From Heterohyrax brucei (lineage: Eukaryota > Chordata > Mammalia > Hyracoidea > Procaviidae), in NCBI GenBank assembly GCA_028571685.1, contig CM053144.1, positions 95,634,171-95,698,170 on the forward strand: DNA of 64,000 bases, in the 5' to 3' direction. The notes beneath the pieces are model-generated. The model was not told the DNA's origin and did no database searches. It worked only from the letters and a program-made list of their open reading frames with translations. This document shows, in pieces, positions 43,101 to 47,445 of this stretch (the first letter of the stretch is position 1; each line of letters opens with the position of its first letter). The position numbers and the translations under genes were made by a program.

Positions 43101-44050
43101 TTCTGTCACTCCTTGCTTGGCTAACTCCTGTTTGTCTTTCATGTCTCAACTTCGACGTCATTTTCTAAGAATTGTGTTAATCTTCACATAGACAGTCTGC
43201 TAGTACTCTGCAATTCTCCTGTCATCATACTTGCTGTGTTCGTTGTTTCATCTGTTGAATTCTGTCAAGATTGGAATTGGCAAATCTTTTCTGTGCAAAT
43301 ATGTTAGGCTTTGGGAGTCGTACAGTCCCTTTGTGACTGCTCAGTTTTGCTGTTGTAATGTGAGAGCAGCCAAAGACAATATGGAAATGAGTCTGGTTGT
43401 GTTCTAATAAAACTTTATTTACAAAGAAGGCAGTGGTCTGTATTTGGCCTGTAAGCAATGGTTTACTGACACCTGATCTAAACTGTAAAGTATTTAAAAG
43501 TAGAAAACTGTCTTAATATTTCAGTTCCTAGCAGAGTACTGGAAACCCTGGTAGCATAGTAGTTAAGTGCTACATCTGCGAAACAAAAGGTCAGTCGTTC
43601 AAATCTGCCAGCGATCCTTAGAAACTCTGTGATGCAGTTCTGCTCTGTCCCTTAGGTCACTGTGAGTTGGAATCAACTTGACAGCAGTAGGTTTGTTTTG
43701 TTCAGCACAGTGCTTGGCATATGCTGGGTAATGAGTAAATACATATTGAATGAATAATTGCTTCTTTTCTGTCTTTAACTGGGGATTCTTTTGCGATTTA
43801 TTCTTTATACTTAATGTACATTTAATATTTTTATTTTTAGAATCCAATTCTCAACTTTGAACTACCAATGAATTTAGCAAACTGGTTTCCTCCTCCAAGA
43901 ATGAGAACAAAAAGAGAAGAAATTCGAAACATAATTTTGAAGCTTCAGGAAGATCAGTGCAAAGAGAAAAAGAAACATAAGGACACTTACTCAATAGAAT
44001 CATCTTTAGGTGAAGGAACAGAACAACATATCAATAGTATCCCAGACTGA
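928..44050 (+). CDS. SENP6: SENP6 gene, C-terminal two thirds (15 exons)
   Basis: SENP6 is a nuclear cysteine protease (ULP/SENP family, C48) that trims SUMO2/3 chains from conjugated proteins. The exons, each described below, are 928-1157, 4232-4402, 8884-8917, 9334-9528, 10596-10822, 13660-13769, 13854-13970, 21012-21134, 24841-24933, 29008-29438, 37369-37472, 40188-40276, 41738-41806, 41913-42063 and 43841-44050. All have AG acceptors and GT donors, and phases agree at every junction. The product read here is 783 residues. From catalytic Cys to stop is 82 residues, which places the Cys at 1030 on the 1112-residue human scale. The triad is His in AAHWF, Asp in LLMDS and Cys in FSDCG. Identification is by recalled human SENP6 sequence; SENP7 is the nearest relative but matches less well. 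Exons 1 to about 9 lie outside the window. Confidence 0.97.
1441..2700 (+). mobile_element. Mariner DNA transposon, near full length, decayed
   Basis: The 1.26-kb element is flanked by TA at 1439-1440 and 2701-2702. Its ends form imperfect inverted repeats: AGATCTGACAATTAAGTTCG at the left and ATTGTCAGACCTCA at the right. Transposase pieces are readable in order on the plus strand: LDSESEQ-like N-terminus, SGSEIRDIL-like helix-turn-helix region near 1680, [20 protein letters not shown] near 2120, [20 protein letters not shown] near 2200, a remnant of HDNAPAH near 2330 and [11 protein letters not shown] near 2420. Several frameshifts and stops separate them, so no transposase is made. The D,D34D-type mariner assignment is from the conserved blocks. 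Confidence 0.88.
2755..2920 (-). repeat. AfroSINE
   Basis: Reverse copy: CAAATGAAACTAAACCCAGT-like tail, GATTCTGACTC, body CCTGGTGGATTGGATTTGAG, and head CCGACCTTTTGGTTAGCAGC through AAACCACTGTGCCAC. It lies 55 bp beyond the mariner. Confidence 0.9.
3256..3411 (+). repeat. AfroSINE
   Basis: Complete but diverged copy running GGAAACCTTGATGGCACACT through GCTAGCCAAAAGGTAGACAG to GTGAGTCGGAAACAATGG and a T-rich end. Confidence 0.9.
4232..4402 (+). CDS. SENP6: SENP6 exon, basic NLS-like stretch
   Basis: The exon has 57 whole codons, phase 0 at both ends, a good pyrimidine tract before the AG and a GTAAGT donor. It reads [19 protein letters not shown] and then [27 protein letters not shown]. The PLKRRKV run resembles a nuclear localisation signal (inference). 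The second half is strongly conserved in my recollection of human SENP6 and begins the folded region that precedes the protease core. Confidence 0.96.
4403..6533. other. SENP6 intron, no feature recognised
   Basis: Two kilobases of AT-rich intron without a repeat I can name. No long open frame, CpG cluster or RNA gene is visible. Confidence 0.6.
6534..7300 (-). mobile_element. L1 3' UTR, minus strand, old
   Basis: It begins with TGCTTTAAGTGAAAGTTTAC, the same start as the L1 tail at 10869, and continues in parallel with the copies at 10869 and 17890 through CTTAAGCCAAGAAGCACACT, GTGGCCCTTTCTGTCAC and AGATGCCATTCACCAAAGTA. Only 3' UTR-type sequence is present; ORF2 is not reached. Chance open frames across it are not genes. 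Confidence 0.8.
7612..7772 (-). repeat. AfroSINE
   Basis: Reverse copy with GTTGATTCCAATACATAATG near the tail and CCTTTTGGTTAGCACCTGTA then ACCACTGCACTACCAGGGTT at the head. A short SINE-tail scrap (about 7480-7513, plus strand) lies just upstream. Confidence 0.9.
7773..8883. other. SENP6 intron, no feature recognised
   Basis: AT-rich intron leading into the 34-bp exon; nothing recognisable. Confidence 0.6.
8884..8917 (+). CDS. SENP6: SENP6 34-bp micro-exon
   Basis: This very short exon encodes [11 protein letters not shown] plus the first base of a split Glu codon. The acceptor is TTTTTTAG and the donor GTAAGC. It keeps the frame with its neighbours (phase 0 in, phase 1 out). Skipping it would shift the frame, so it should be constitutive in the full-length mRNA. 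Confidence 0.93.
9334..9528 (+). CDS. SENP6: SENP6 exon
   Basis: The exon follows a TTTTCCTCCAG acceptor and ends at a GTAAGT donor; phase 1 in and out. It begins with the rest of Glu, then [19 protein letters not shown], then [10 protein letters not shown] and [16 protein letters not shown]. It encodes part of the conserved segment just before the protease core. A few substitutions from recalled human sequence are ordinary orthologue differences. It carries no domain I can name separately. Confidence 0.96.
9598..9705 (+). repeat. MIR
   Basis: MIR core: CTCTGACAACTGCTTTGTGA, then CCAATTTTACAAATGAGGG and a degraded AGGTTAAGT region. It sits about 70 bp into the intron after exon 9334-9528. 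Confidence 0.65.
10596..10822 (+). CDS. SENP6: SENP6 exon with weak donor
   Basis: The acceptor is TTTCTTTTCAG. The exon reads [11 protein letters not shown], later [16 protein letters not shown], then [20 protein letters not shown] and QKENKVKS, phase 1 to phase 0. To join the next exon (VSFESK) in frame the exon must end AGT at 10822, giving the donor GTAATT. Open reading runs on past it for a few codons, but that part is intron. A minus-strand L1 lies about 35-50 bp beyond this donor. Confidence 0.94.
10858..12275 (-). mobile_element. L1 3' portion, minus strand, with SINE inside
   Basis: The left edge is the 3' end (TGCTTTAAGTGAAAGCTTAC at 10879); the right edge lies in the ORF2 C-terminus, where antisense reads TTCACTCAGCATAATG and TTGATGGGCACCTAG. 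Flanks TTTAAAATGTTTATAATTTT (from about 10833) and TTTAAAATTGTTATAATTCT (from about 12276) look like an eroded target-site duplication. An AfroSINE at 11428 was inserted later. The element begins about 35-50 bp past the donor of the SENP6 exon ending at 10822. Confidence 0.8.
11428..11592 (+). repeat. AfroSINE inside L1
   Basis: Full copy from GGCAACCCTGGTACTGTAGT through GCTAACCAAAAGGTTGGCAG to AAGTCAGAATCAACTCAGCA. It interrupts the L1 3' UTR between GGCCCTTTCTGTCACCT and TGTCTCCTAGGTGCCG, so it is younger than that L1. Confidence 0.9.
12294..13659. other. SENP6 intron, no feature recognised
   Basis: Intron without a repeat I can name; ends in the acceptor CTTTACCAG of the exon at 13660. 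Confidence 0.6.
13660..13769 (+). CDS. SENP6: SENP6 exon, start of protease-domain region
   Basis: This exon follows CTTTACCAG and encodes [20 protein letters not shown], then [17 protein letters not shown], where Lys is split with the next exon (phase 0 to 2). The donor is GTGAGG. By recalled human numbering the segment falls near the start of the catalytic domain. Only 84 bp of intron separates it from the next exon. Confidence 0.95.
13854..13970 (+). CDS. SENP6: SENP6 exon, protease domain with Loop 1
   Basis: The exon encodes [19 protein letters not shown], then [20 protein letters not shown]. The proline-rich PPPPAKGG matches the Loop 1 insertion reported as characteristic of the SENP6/SENP7 branch and linked to its SUMO2/3 preference. 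[17 protein letters not shown] is the hallmark start of the ULP fold. The acceptor is TTGTTACAG and the donor GTAAGT; phase 2 to 2. Confidence 0.97.
14080..14470 (+). repeat. MIR split by an AfroSINE
   Basis: The left part reads like CTCATGTTAAAAACAGGAATAATA and the right part AATTAAGTGAGATATAATAC then CAAAGTACTTGGCA and GTTCATAAATGA, the two halves of one MIR. The SINE at 14142-14366 sits between them, with GAATAATA repeated at 14132-14139 and 14369-14376. Confidence 0.7.
14142..14366 (-). repeat. AfroSINE, long subtype
   Basis: Reverse copy of the longer subtype: CTGACTCTTAGCAACCTTAA, GTTTCTGAGGCTGTTATCTC, CAGAAGCAAACTGCTGCATC, CCTGGCAGGTTCAGACTGCC, then a small local expansion of CCTATACTA-like units, and GGCACCACCAGGACTCC at the head. 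Flanked by the 8-bp duplication GAATAATA. Confidence 0.9.
15725..17488 (-). mobile_element. RTE-type LINE, minus strand
   Basis: The 3' tail is at the left (antisense TGTTGGTGCTGTCAAATCAT, then GAACTCATAGCAGTCTTGTG), the same tail the SINEs carry. Reading rightwards on the minus strand gives RTE ORF2 C-terminal pieces such as [20 protein letters not shown], corresponding to the conserved LGS..T.DG....EI..RI block of RTE/BovB elements. A T run at 15900-15914 and several stops show decay. An AfroSINE (17083-17205) is inside it. It interrupts the older L1. Confidence 0.82.
17083..17205 (-). repeat. AfroSINE inside RTE
   Basis: Reverse copy, shortened in the middle: AAAACCTGTTGCCATTGAGT, CGTCCAGCTCATGGCAAGCA, then CCCTTTTGGTTAGTAGGGAG and GTGCCACCAGAGCTCC. 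Confidence 0.85.
17890..19975 (-). mobile_element. L1 3' portion with 15-bp target-site duplication
   Basis: TCAGCACCCATTCTT occurs at 17875-17889 and again at 19976-19990, exactly bounding the element, and the interrupted old L1 reads on across it. The left end is the L1 3' UTR (TTTTTAAGTGAAAAGTTACA onward); the right two thirds encodes ORF2 C-terminus on the minus strand, for example [18 protein letters not shown] near 19488-19545 and [20 protein letters not shown] near 19370-19430. It is 5' truncated within ORF2 and contains stops. Confidence 0.92.
20460..20878 (-). mobile_element. Non-autonomous mariner derivative, truncated
   Basis: The left end is an inverted-repeat terminus (CGAGGATTGCCAGTTAAGTT) after TA. 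Minus-strand transposase C-terminal blocks are readable: [40 protein letters not shown] and FKGWTRC. At the right, plus-strand TTCCAAAATTGCTTTGAAGG is the same C-terminal sequence in the opposite sense, the start of a second inverted arm that is then cut off. This matches the layout of the copy at 27371. Confidence 0.8.
21012..21134 (+). CDS. SENP6: SENP6 exon, protease domain, extra Leu
   Basis: The exon encodes [20 protein letters not shown], then [20 protein letters not shown], and ends in the split Ser codon (phase 2 to 2; donor GTAAGT). FFYKRL is a conserved ULP core segment. The sequence RRNLHETT appears to carry one more residue (Leu) than the RRNHETT I recall from human, an in-frame 3-bp difference. 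The acceptor AAATTAG has a modest pyrimidine tract. The 7-kb intron before it holds the thickest pile of nested repeats in the window. Confidence 0.96.
22302..22373 (+). repeat. 36-bp in-frame tandem duplication in L1 ORF2
   Basis: Units start at 22302 and 22338, each beginning TTGCTCATCCAAAGACTTTA. They encode [12 protein letters not shown] and [12 protein letters not shown]. Other L1 copies in the window have one unit at this place. Confidence 0.9.
23156..23190 (+). repeat. G-rich tract in L1 3' UTR
   Basis: Runs of three or more G separated by single A, then CAAAG and GGGGGAGGG. Enough G runs are present for a G-quadruplex on the plus strand. Such tracts are known in mammalian L1 3' UTRs. 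Confidence 0.75.
24137..24840. other. SENP6 intron, no feature recognised
   Basis: Sequence between the L1 and the exon at 24841; nothing recognisable. Confidence 0.6.
24841..24933 (+). CDS. SENP6: SENP6 exon, protease domain
   Basis: It encodes [20 protein letters not shown], then [12 protein letters not shown], with the last Ala split (phase 2 to 2). [22 protein letters not shown] is the conserved ULP segment leading up to the catalytic His. The acceptor is TGTCTCACAG and the donor GTGAGT. No break is seen, and the sequence is nearly the same as recalled human SENP6. Confidence 0.97.
24934..26587. other. SENP6 intron, no feature recognised
   Basis: AT-rich intron; the only structure I see is a short (GTTT)n run near 26526-26540. 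Confidence 0.55.
26588..26640 (-). repeat. AfroSINE/RTE 3' tail fragment
   Basis: GTTGTTAGCTACAATCCAGT, CAGCCCCCAAGTCATGGCAA reads as the reverse of the ...GGCGACCC.. GAGTCGG..CGACT tail. Only the tail is left. Confidence 0.6.
27371..27930 (+). mobile_element. Non-autonomous mariner derivative with long inverted arms
   Basis: The 560-bp element is flanked by TA (27369-27370 and 27931-27932). The left arm, about 27371-27541, is an imperfect reverse complement of the right arm, about 27757-27930: both contain the 3' transposase end and terminus (left CTCCCCTTGGGAAGCTGTGT, right CTTCCCAAGGGGAGTGC). Between them lies plus-strand transposase sequence (QFLASKQ-like, [40 protein letters not shown]). 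It has no N-terminal half and cannot encode a transposase. It shares this layout with the copy at 20460. Confidence 0.85.
28300..28486 (+). repeat. AfroSINE, long-head variant
   Basis: GCCTAGAGATCTACTTCTGA, AAAATAAACTGTTAAAAACC, CTACTCTGACACACGTGACG and TCACCATGAGTCAGC mark the same variant as at position 15. The 5' head is diverged. Confidence 0.75.
29008..29438 (+). CDS. SENP6: SENP6 exon with catalytic His and family insertion
   Basis: This is the largest exon here, 431 bp, phase 2 to 1. It starts by completing Ala and reads [20 protein letters not shown]; the His is the catalytic one (human His765 by recalled numbering). The rest is the long, poorly ordered insertion that splits the SENP6/7 catalytic domain between His and Asp: Ser-, Asn- and Lys-rich, ending LSSIHHT. 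This part differs more from recalled human SENP6 than the core does, as expected for a loop. The acceptor is TTTTTTACAG and the donor GTATGC. Confidence 0.97.
29563..29721 (+). repeat. AfroSINE
   Basis: GGAACCCTGATGGCTTAGTG, ACCTAACCAAAAGGTCAACA, TACTGTGTCCTGTGG and a degraded GTTAGAATTAACTCAGC tail. Confidence 0.88.
29728..29900 (+). repeat. Old L1-like fragment
   Basis: TTGTTGAGGTATAATTTACA then TACAATTAAAATTTATAAAT and CATCATTCTAAAAATATTTC resemble the 3' UTR of old mammalian L1 families. The match is from memory of the family pattern and is short. Confidence 0.4.
29901..32610. other. SENP6 intron, no feature recognised
   Basis: 2.7 kb of intron with no repeat I can identify, the longest quiet stretch inside the gene. 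Confidence 0.55.
32611..33018 (-). mobile_element. MaLR-like LTR fossil (solo, decayed)
   Basis: Reverse copy of a MaLR-type LTR. It shares ordered blocks with the copies at 52732, 54255 and 61555, for example TACTGCTGTAACAGAAATAC at one end and GGAATTACGGCCTAGCCAAA near the other. No internal viral genes are seen, so it is a solo LTR, old and degraded. Confidence 0.75.
33112..33275 (+). repeat. AfroSINE
   Basis: AGAAACTCCAGTAGCATAGT, GCTAACCAGAAGGTCAACAG, GTCCTGTAGGGTCACTATGA, GGAATTGACTGGATCGCAAT and a G/T-rich end. Confidence 0.92.
33299..34744 (-). mobile_element. L1 3' portion with 11-bp target-site duplication
   Basis: AACTAAAACTT at 33288-33298 and 34745-34755 bounds the insertion. 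The left end is the T-rich 3' tail, then 3' UTR (CACTGCTCTCCCTGCCCTGT, CAGATGGCAGCTTGGCAGCT), then minus-strand ORF2 C-terminus: [60 protein letters not shown]. The 5' truncation lies inside ORF2. Confidence 0.94.
35109..35401 (+). repeat. AfroSINE with tRNA-Gly-like head
   Basis: The head resembles tRNA-Gly: TGGTGGATTCAGAGGTGGAA (A box region) and GGGTTCAGTTCC (B box, 35159-35170). The body has CAGATTTCAGCAGAGCTTCT, GACTAGGAAGGAAGGCCTAA and a tail ending CATGAGTTGGGGGCTGACT. It is about 290 bp, longer than the common type, and too diverged to be a tRNA gene. Confidence 0.85.
35402..36408. other. SENP6 intron, no feature recognised
   Basis: One kilobase of AT-rich intron without recognisable structure. 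Confidence 0.55.
36409..36693. mobile_element. Small non-autonomous DNA transposon, superfamily unclear
   Basis: The ends are inverted: CAGTAAGTTCCCAGGTTAC at the left and, read on the other strand, CAGGCAGTCCCCAGTTTAC at the right, 285 bp in all. The inside is non-coding. I cannot assign it to pogo/Tigger or hAT with confidence because the flanking duplication is not clear. Confidence 0.6.
36694..37368. other. SENP6 intron, no feature recognised
   Basis: AT-rich intron ending in the acceptor of the exon at 37369. Confidence 0.55.
37369..37472 (+). CDS. SENP6: SENP6 exon, catalytic-domain insertion
   Basis: It encodes [20 protein letters not shown], then [15 protein letters not shown] (phase 1 to 0; donor GTAAAG). 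The acidic [11 protein letters not shown] stretch is part of the insertion between catalytic His and Asp. Nearly 8 kb of intron precedes it, with an L1, an LTR fossil and several SINEs. The acceptor AATACAG follows a long T-rich stretch. Confidence 0.95.
37975..38990 (-). mobile_element. RTE-type LINE, minus strand, 5' truncated
   Basis: The left end is the RTE 3' terminus (antisense TGTTGTTGCTGTTGTTAGGC). Minus-strand reverse transcriptase is readable near 38578-38720: [20 protein letters not shown], where HADN stands in place of the active YADD, so the enzyme would be dead even if whole. Other blocks match the copy at 15725, such as TTAACACTTTAAAGAGGTCT. It is broken by frameshifts. Confidence 0.85.
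39058..39239 (+). repeat. AfroSINE with unusual internal insert
   Basis: GACCCTCGTGGCATAGTTGT, CTACTAACCAGAAGGTCAGC, then at 39132-39160 an extra stretch containing GAGATCTAAGTGAGTG where other copies read GGAAACCCT directly, then GGGGCAGTTCTGCTCTGTC and TATGAGCTGGAATCAACTCA. The extra stretch matches the RTE copy 640 bp upstream. Confidence 0.9.
39240..40187. other. SENP6 intron, no feature recognised
   Basis: AT-rich intron between the SINE and the exon at 40188. Confidence 0.55.
40188..40276 (+). CDS. SENP6: SENP6 exon, end of acidic insertion
   Basis: The exon reads [20 protein letters not shown], then [10 protein letters not shown], with Gln split (phase 0 to 2). It completes the acidic insertion and returns to the folded core at [10 protein letters not shown]. 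The acceptor is TTTTATAG and the donor GTAAGC. Confidence 0.95.
40277..41067. other. SENP6 intron, no feature recognised
   Basis: Intron with no recognisable repeat before the SINE at 41068. Confidence 0.55.
41068..41230 (+). repeat. AfroSINE
   Basis: AGGAGCCCTGGTTGCTCAGT, GCCAGCCAAAAGGTTGCAGT, AGGGTTGCTGTGAGTTAGAA and GACAGCAGTGGGTTTGG. A G run follows. Confidence 0.92.
41738..41806 (+). CDS. SENP6: SENP6 exon with catalytic Asp
   Basis: It encodes [20 protein letters not shown], then ILR and a split Glu (phase 2 in and out). LLMDSL aligns with the YYDSM/LMDSL block of the ULP family, so its Asp is the predicted triad Asp, 213 residues after the His in this reading and 53 before the Cys. 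Acceptor CCTGTAG, donor GTAAGT. The following intron is only 106 bp. Confidence 0.96.
41913..42063 (+). CDS. SENP6: SENP6 exon with catalytic Cys
   Basis: It encodes [20 protein letters not shown], then [20 protein letters not shown] and VESFFE (phase 2 to 0). [10 protein letters not shown] carries the nucleophile Cys and the upstream Gln that forms the oxyanion hole in this family. The donor is GTGGGT, somewhat off consensus but common enough. Confidence 0.98.
42400..42546 (+). repeat. AfroSINE
   Basis: GAGCTTGGTGGCACCGTGAT, GCGCTAGCCAAAAGCTCAGC, CTGTCCTGTAGGGTAACTTT, GAGTCACAACTGACTTGAAG. First of three copies within 1.3 kb in the last SENP6 intron. Confidence 0.9.
42720..42888 (+). repeat. 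AfroSINE, well preserved
   Basis: GGAAACCCTGGTGGCGTAGT, GCCAGGCACTCCTTGGAAAC, CCTATAGGGTCACTACGAAT, CGGAATCAGCTCAGTGGCGG. Among the copies closest to the family consensus. Confidence 0.95.
43264..43485 (+). repeat. hAT-type non-autonomous DNA transposon fossil
   Basis: Contains ATGTTAGGCTTTGGGAGTCG, CAGTTTTGCTGTTGTAATGT, TGTTCTAATAAAACTTTATT, TACAAAGAAGG and TATTTGGCCTGTAAGC, a well-known mammalian fossil element that I recall as hAT-derived; the family name is not certain. Confidence 0.6.
43541..43702 (+). repeat. AfroSINE
   Basis: GGAAACCCTGGTAGCATAGT, GTTCAAATCTGCCAGCGATC, CACTGTGAGTTGGAATCAAC, then GACAGCAGTAGGTTTG. It lies about 140 bp before the last coding exon. Confidence 0.94.
43841..44050 (+). 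CDS. SENP6: SENP6 last coding exon
   Basis: It starts [20 protein letters not shown], continues [20 protein letters not shown], and ends in a Lys-rich tail and a TGA at 44048. It has 69 codons plus stop and starts at phase 0. WFPP and the [12 protein letters not shown] helix are typical ends of the SENP6 catalytic domain; the last ~25 residues are a charged tail. The acceptor TTATTTTTAG has a long T tract. Three AfroSINE copies crowd the intron just upstream. Confidence 0.97.
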   Translation, partial: NPILNFELPMNLANWFPPPRMRTKREEIRNIILKLQEDQCKEKKKHKDTYSIESSLGEGTEQHINSIPD

Positions 44051-44338
44051 CTATTTCTGCTGCTTCTGAGTTCTGCCATTGGAAACTGAATGACTTTCAC
44101 CTTTGACTATAGACAGTAAAGAACTGCAGTATTCACTACTCAAAGTGATTTGAAAATGTTAATGCTTGTATAAATGTCACATAATTAATTTTCAGTGGAG
44201 TATGTATGAAGTAAATGACTGTAAATATGTTAATGAGGCCAATTTTTCCAGCATTTATAATTATTTTTTTCACTTGTTAGGAAGCTTTTGTTATGTATTT
44301 TCTGTTAATAGGACTTAAGATCGCAACTTCTAAACACA

Positions 44339-44344
44339 AATAAA
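44339..44344 (+). promoter_or_regulatory. Polyadenylation signal AATAAA, proximal
   Basis: AATAAA lies 289 bp after the SENP6 stop codon in the expected strand. A proximal cleavage site here would give a short 3' UTR. Many A-rich hexamers occur by chance in this composition, so usage is unproven. Confidence 0.45.
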
Positions 44345-44867
44345 AAGAAAATATTTATAGGAGGAAATCGTTAACTTGATATTCTTTAGTAAACTTGTAC
44401 TAAATTCCTCAGTGGCTGTGTTACATTTCAAAGGAATATTTAAATACAATAATCTTTTGACCTTTTTGCATTATTTTCAAACATGAAAATAAGATTACAC
44501 CTAAGACATTTTGAACTAAAAAGAAAGACATCTTCTTACGCTTAAAGAGTAGGGAAAAGGTAGCAACTTTTTAATTTATACACTCCTGTGTGCTCAGAGA
44601 ACCCCAAAAATGTTAATACATATTTATAATTTTAAACAAATATTTATGAAGAAGCAATGTTAAAAAATGGTTCAAATTAAAGTTACTTTGGTTTATACTA
44701 TTAAATAATAACAAAGTATACTTTATCATTCATTATTATAAAAATGCATTTTTGAAGACATCAGAGACTCAGGTTAAAATTATTTGGTTAAGTGCAGCTT
44801 GAATCACAAATTGCCTGTTAATCTTTCTATGTTACAGCTTAAAGTGTGCTATAATCTGTGACATACC

Positions 44868-44873
44868 AATAAA
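44868..44873 (+). promoter_or_regulatory. Polyadenylation signal AATAAA, distal
   Basis: AATAAA lies 818 bp after the SENP6 stop and is followed by a T-rich and TG-containing stretch (ATTTTTAATCTCTGTAA), as expected for a cleavage region. It is the better-placed of the signals in the first kilobase. Confidence 0.5.
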
Positions 44874-44890
44874 CATTTTTAATCTCTGTA

Positions 44891-47302
44891 AACAGAAATT
44901 TAAATAGGAATTTACTAATTTTTTATAATAGCTTTTGCTATTTTTCCATTACTCATTTTGTTCATGTTATTTTGATAAACAAAAAATCAGATTTTTTCTT
45001 TTGAGTTTTTCAGCATCAATTATTTTTAAATTTAAAAAGACTGCCTTTAATCAGTTTCATAAAAAATAACTTCTACCCTAAATTCCCCTTTAAAAACAGT
45101 AAAATGTGATCGCTTGAATAAAATTTTGAGTTCATATAGGGATTTTACATATATGTGCCAACACTATTTTTTTCAGATGAAATGTTGTGTCTCTTTCCAG
45201 GTAACTTTGAAATTTGAAACATATATTTGAAAAGTTTTTTTTTCCTGTTAAATAATGAATTTAAAATGACATGTAACAAAAGTAGAGACTAAAAGAAACA
45301 CATTTTTATCATCAGCAGTTTTATTTGGGCCTTCTCTGCCATTGCAACCAACATTTTATGCTCTTTTCTTGAATTTAATTAAGTCTATGAGTGGTAGGGT
45401 TTTAGGGAGGGTTGTTAACAAAAAGACTTTTTAAAAAAATATTAAAATGGCAAGCTTAAGGAAAGTTATTATTAGGATATGTAACTGTAAATTTTTGTTT
45501 GTTACTTTGAACTATCTTATTTTTTATTTCTGATTATATTTTTAGGAATATCCTAGAGCTAGTAGATCAGATATGAAAAATAAGAGTTTAATTTTAGTAT
45601 TTTCTGAATATGACAAAATGCTTCCTGCTTTCCAATTAGACTAAGAACAAAGAAGCAAATTGTTTAAAAAAATTAATTGCTGTGTCCTGCATTTTGTCTG
45701 AATTTTAAAGTACTAAAAAAAATCTATTCTAAAATGTTTGTTTTTTATTGTAATTTCTAATTACATTTCACACTCACGTAACTTTTGATAAGATAAAAAT
45801 AGAAGTTGTCTGTCTGGACTAGCTTAAGCTAATCACAGTTTGACATGAAAAATGTAGTTAGATGTATGTCAACTTCTAGAGGTAGAGTACCCAAATATTT
45901 TATGGTATTTTTCCCACCCTTTGTGGAAGTTCTATTTTTTTAAATTAATACTAATTACTTTGCAGTATATACGGAAATTTTTGGAGATGACTGTTGAGCT
46001 CCAAAAGTAGACTTGTGAGACTCTGGTGTAAACATGCATCCACTTGATAACTGTGTACTCAGTACTTCTATATGTAGTTTAGATATCAGCCTTTTAAAAT
46101 GCGTTGTTAGTACTTAGAGGTTATGAAACAAATGCAGTCCAGAGGTTTGTTACTAGACACTGAAGCTGCATGACTGGTATCCAGTGTCTTAACTAATTAG
46201 ATAGGTCTGTTGTATTGGTTTTCTTGTTGGATAGAATAACAATTAATAATTTTTAGAAGAGTTTTAGATTACCTGACCATAAAATATGTATATGTCTCCA
46301 CTCTTGGTAGTTTAGAAGCAAAGGTGGTGCTTCATTAGGCCCTTCCCTTCAAATGTTCCTTCAGTTGGAAACAATATTATTTCAAGTTCACACACACCTG
46401 AAAGAGTTTATTTTTCTTTGCATAGTAACCTGTGCTTCAGTTTCAAGTTCTTTCCAATTAACTTTGAAACTTGAAATAGTTAAATTATAGGAGGTTTTAT
46501 TTGAAAGACTAAAATGATTATCAAAATTGCATCATGTTTTAAATCACCAAAATGAATTCAGTATTTGTTTTCTTAAAAACTGATCTATGAAAACTAAACT
46601 AATAATGGAAATAAAATAACAGAGTTTTAATTTACCAAAAATCAAATATTGTAAAGTCTCAAAGTATTCACTGAAAAAGAATAATAAAGAATGTGATATT
46701 TTAATATATAATAAACTAGAGTTGATGAATTAAAGGGACTGGCAAATAAAGATGAAAGGGAGTAACTGTCGGAAGAAACAACTCTTAAGAATTATGAGAC
46801 AGTATAATGCTGTACGTCTAGGTGAGATACAGATAACAGTGCCGCTCTGTAAATCACTTTAAGGATAAACAGTAAGGGAGGAGATTATTGTGGGGGACAT
46901 ACTACAGACTGCCTAGCCAAGTAATGTAAATGGATAATTAAGCAAGGCCAGATGGTACCTGGAAACGTAAAAATGTTCTGAACTACTCCAGCAGGAGTTT
47001 CGGGTTCATTTGTGTTCCTTTACTCTCACGAAGAAGAGAGGTGGTGAAAGCTGCTGTTCCAAAACTGAAATTTATATAAGGGAAAAATCAGTTGTTAAAG
47101 TGGAGGCAATCTGAACTTTGGGAGAAGTAGCCCTTTTTAATTCTGATAGCCAGATCAAGAAATACTGATAGAATATTTAAACTAGTATTAACAGAAATCA
47201 AGGAGTGATGTACTCAGAGGAAAATGCCATAAACTCGAAACACCTAAGGAGAGTTAGAGGAAGTTTTTATGGTTACAGTGAGGAAGGTGATATCCACAGC
47301 AA
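44891..47302. other. Downstream of SENP6, no gene or young repeat recognised
   Basis: AT-rich intergenic sequence. The first part may still be 3' UTR. No open frame, CpG cluster or RNA gene stands out. Confidence 0.5.
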
Positions 47303-47378
47303 GGACTTTTATCTGCAACTGAACATCTGAATCACCTGGAAAGCTCTTCAAAATACATGTATCCAAGGTCTCAGCCCG
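47303..47378 (+). repeat. MER5-like fragment
   Basis: GAACATCTGAATCACCTGGA, then AAGCTCTTCAAAATACATGT follows the MER5A pattern (ATCAGAATCACCTGGAGGGC). It is cut by the SINE fragment that follows. Confidence 0.5.
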
Positions 47379-47379
47379 A

Positions 47380-47445
47380 GTAAACCAAGACCCGGCCCCT
47401 TGGTATCGAGTCAGTTACGACTTATAGCGACCCTACAGCGGTGCC
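47380..47445 (-). repeat. AfroSINE tail fragment
   Basis: GGTATCGAGTCAGTTACGAC, TTATAGCGACCCTACAGC is the reverse of the AfroSINE 3' tail. The rest, to about 47570, is unclear. Confidence 0.55.

Larger units (their letters stand above)
44051..44890 (+). other. SENP6: SENP6 3' UTR (minimum extent)
   Basis: AT-rich sequence follows the stop codon, with no recognisable young repeat for about 3 kb. AATAAA signals occur at 44339 and 44868 and again at 45118. The true end of the mRNA cannot be read from sequence alone; a longer UTR reaching past 45.1 kb is possible. Confidence 0.6.
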
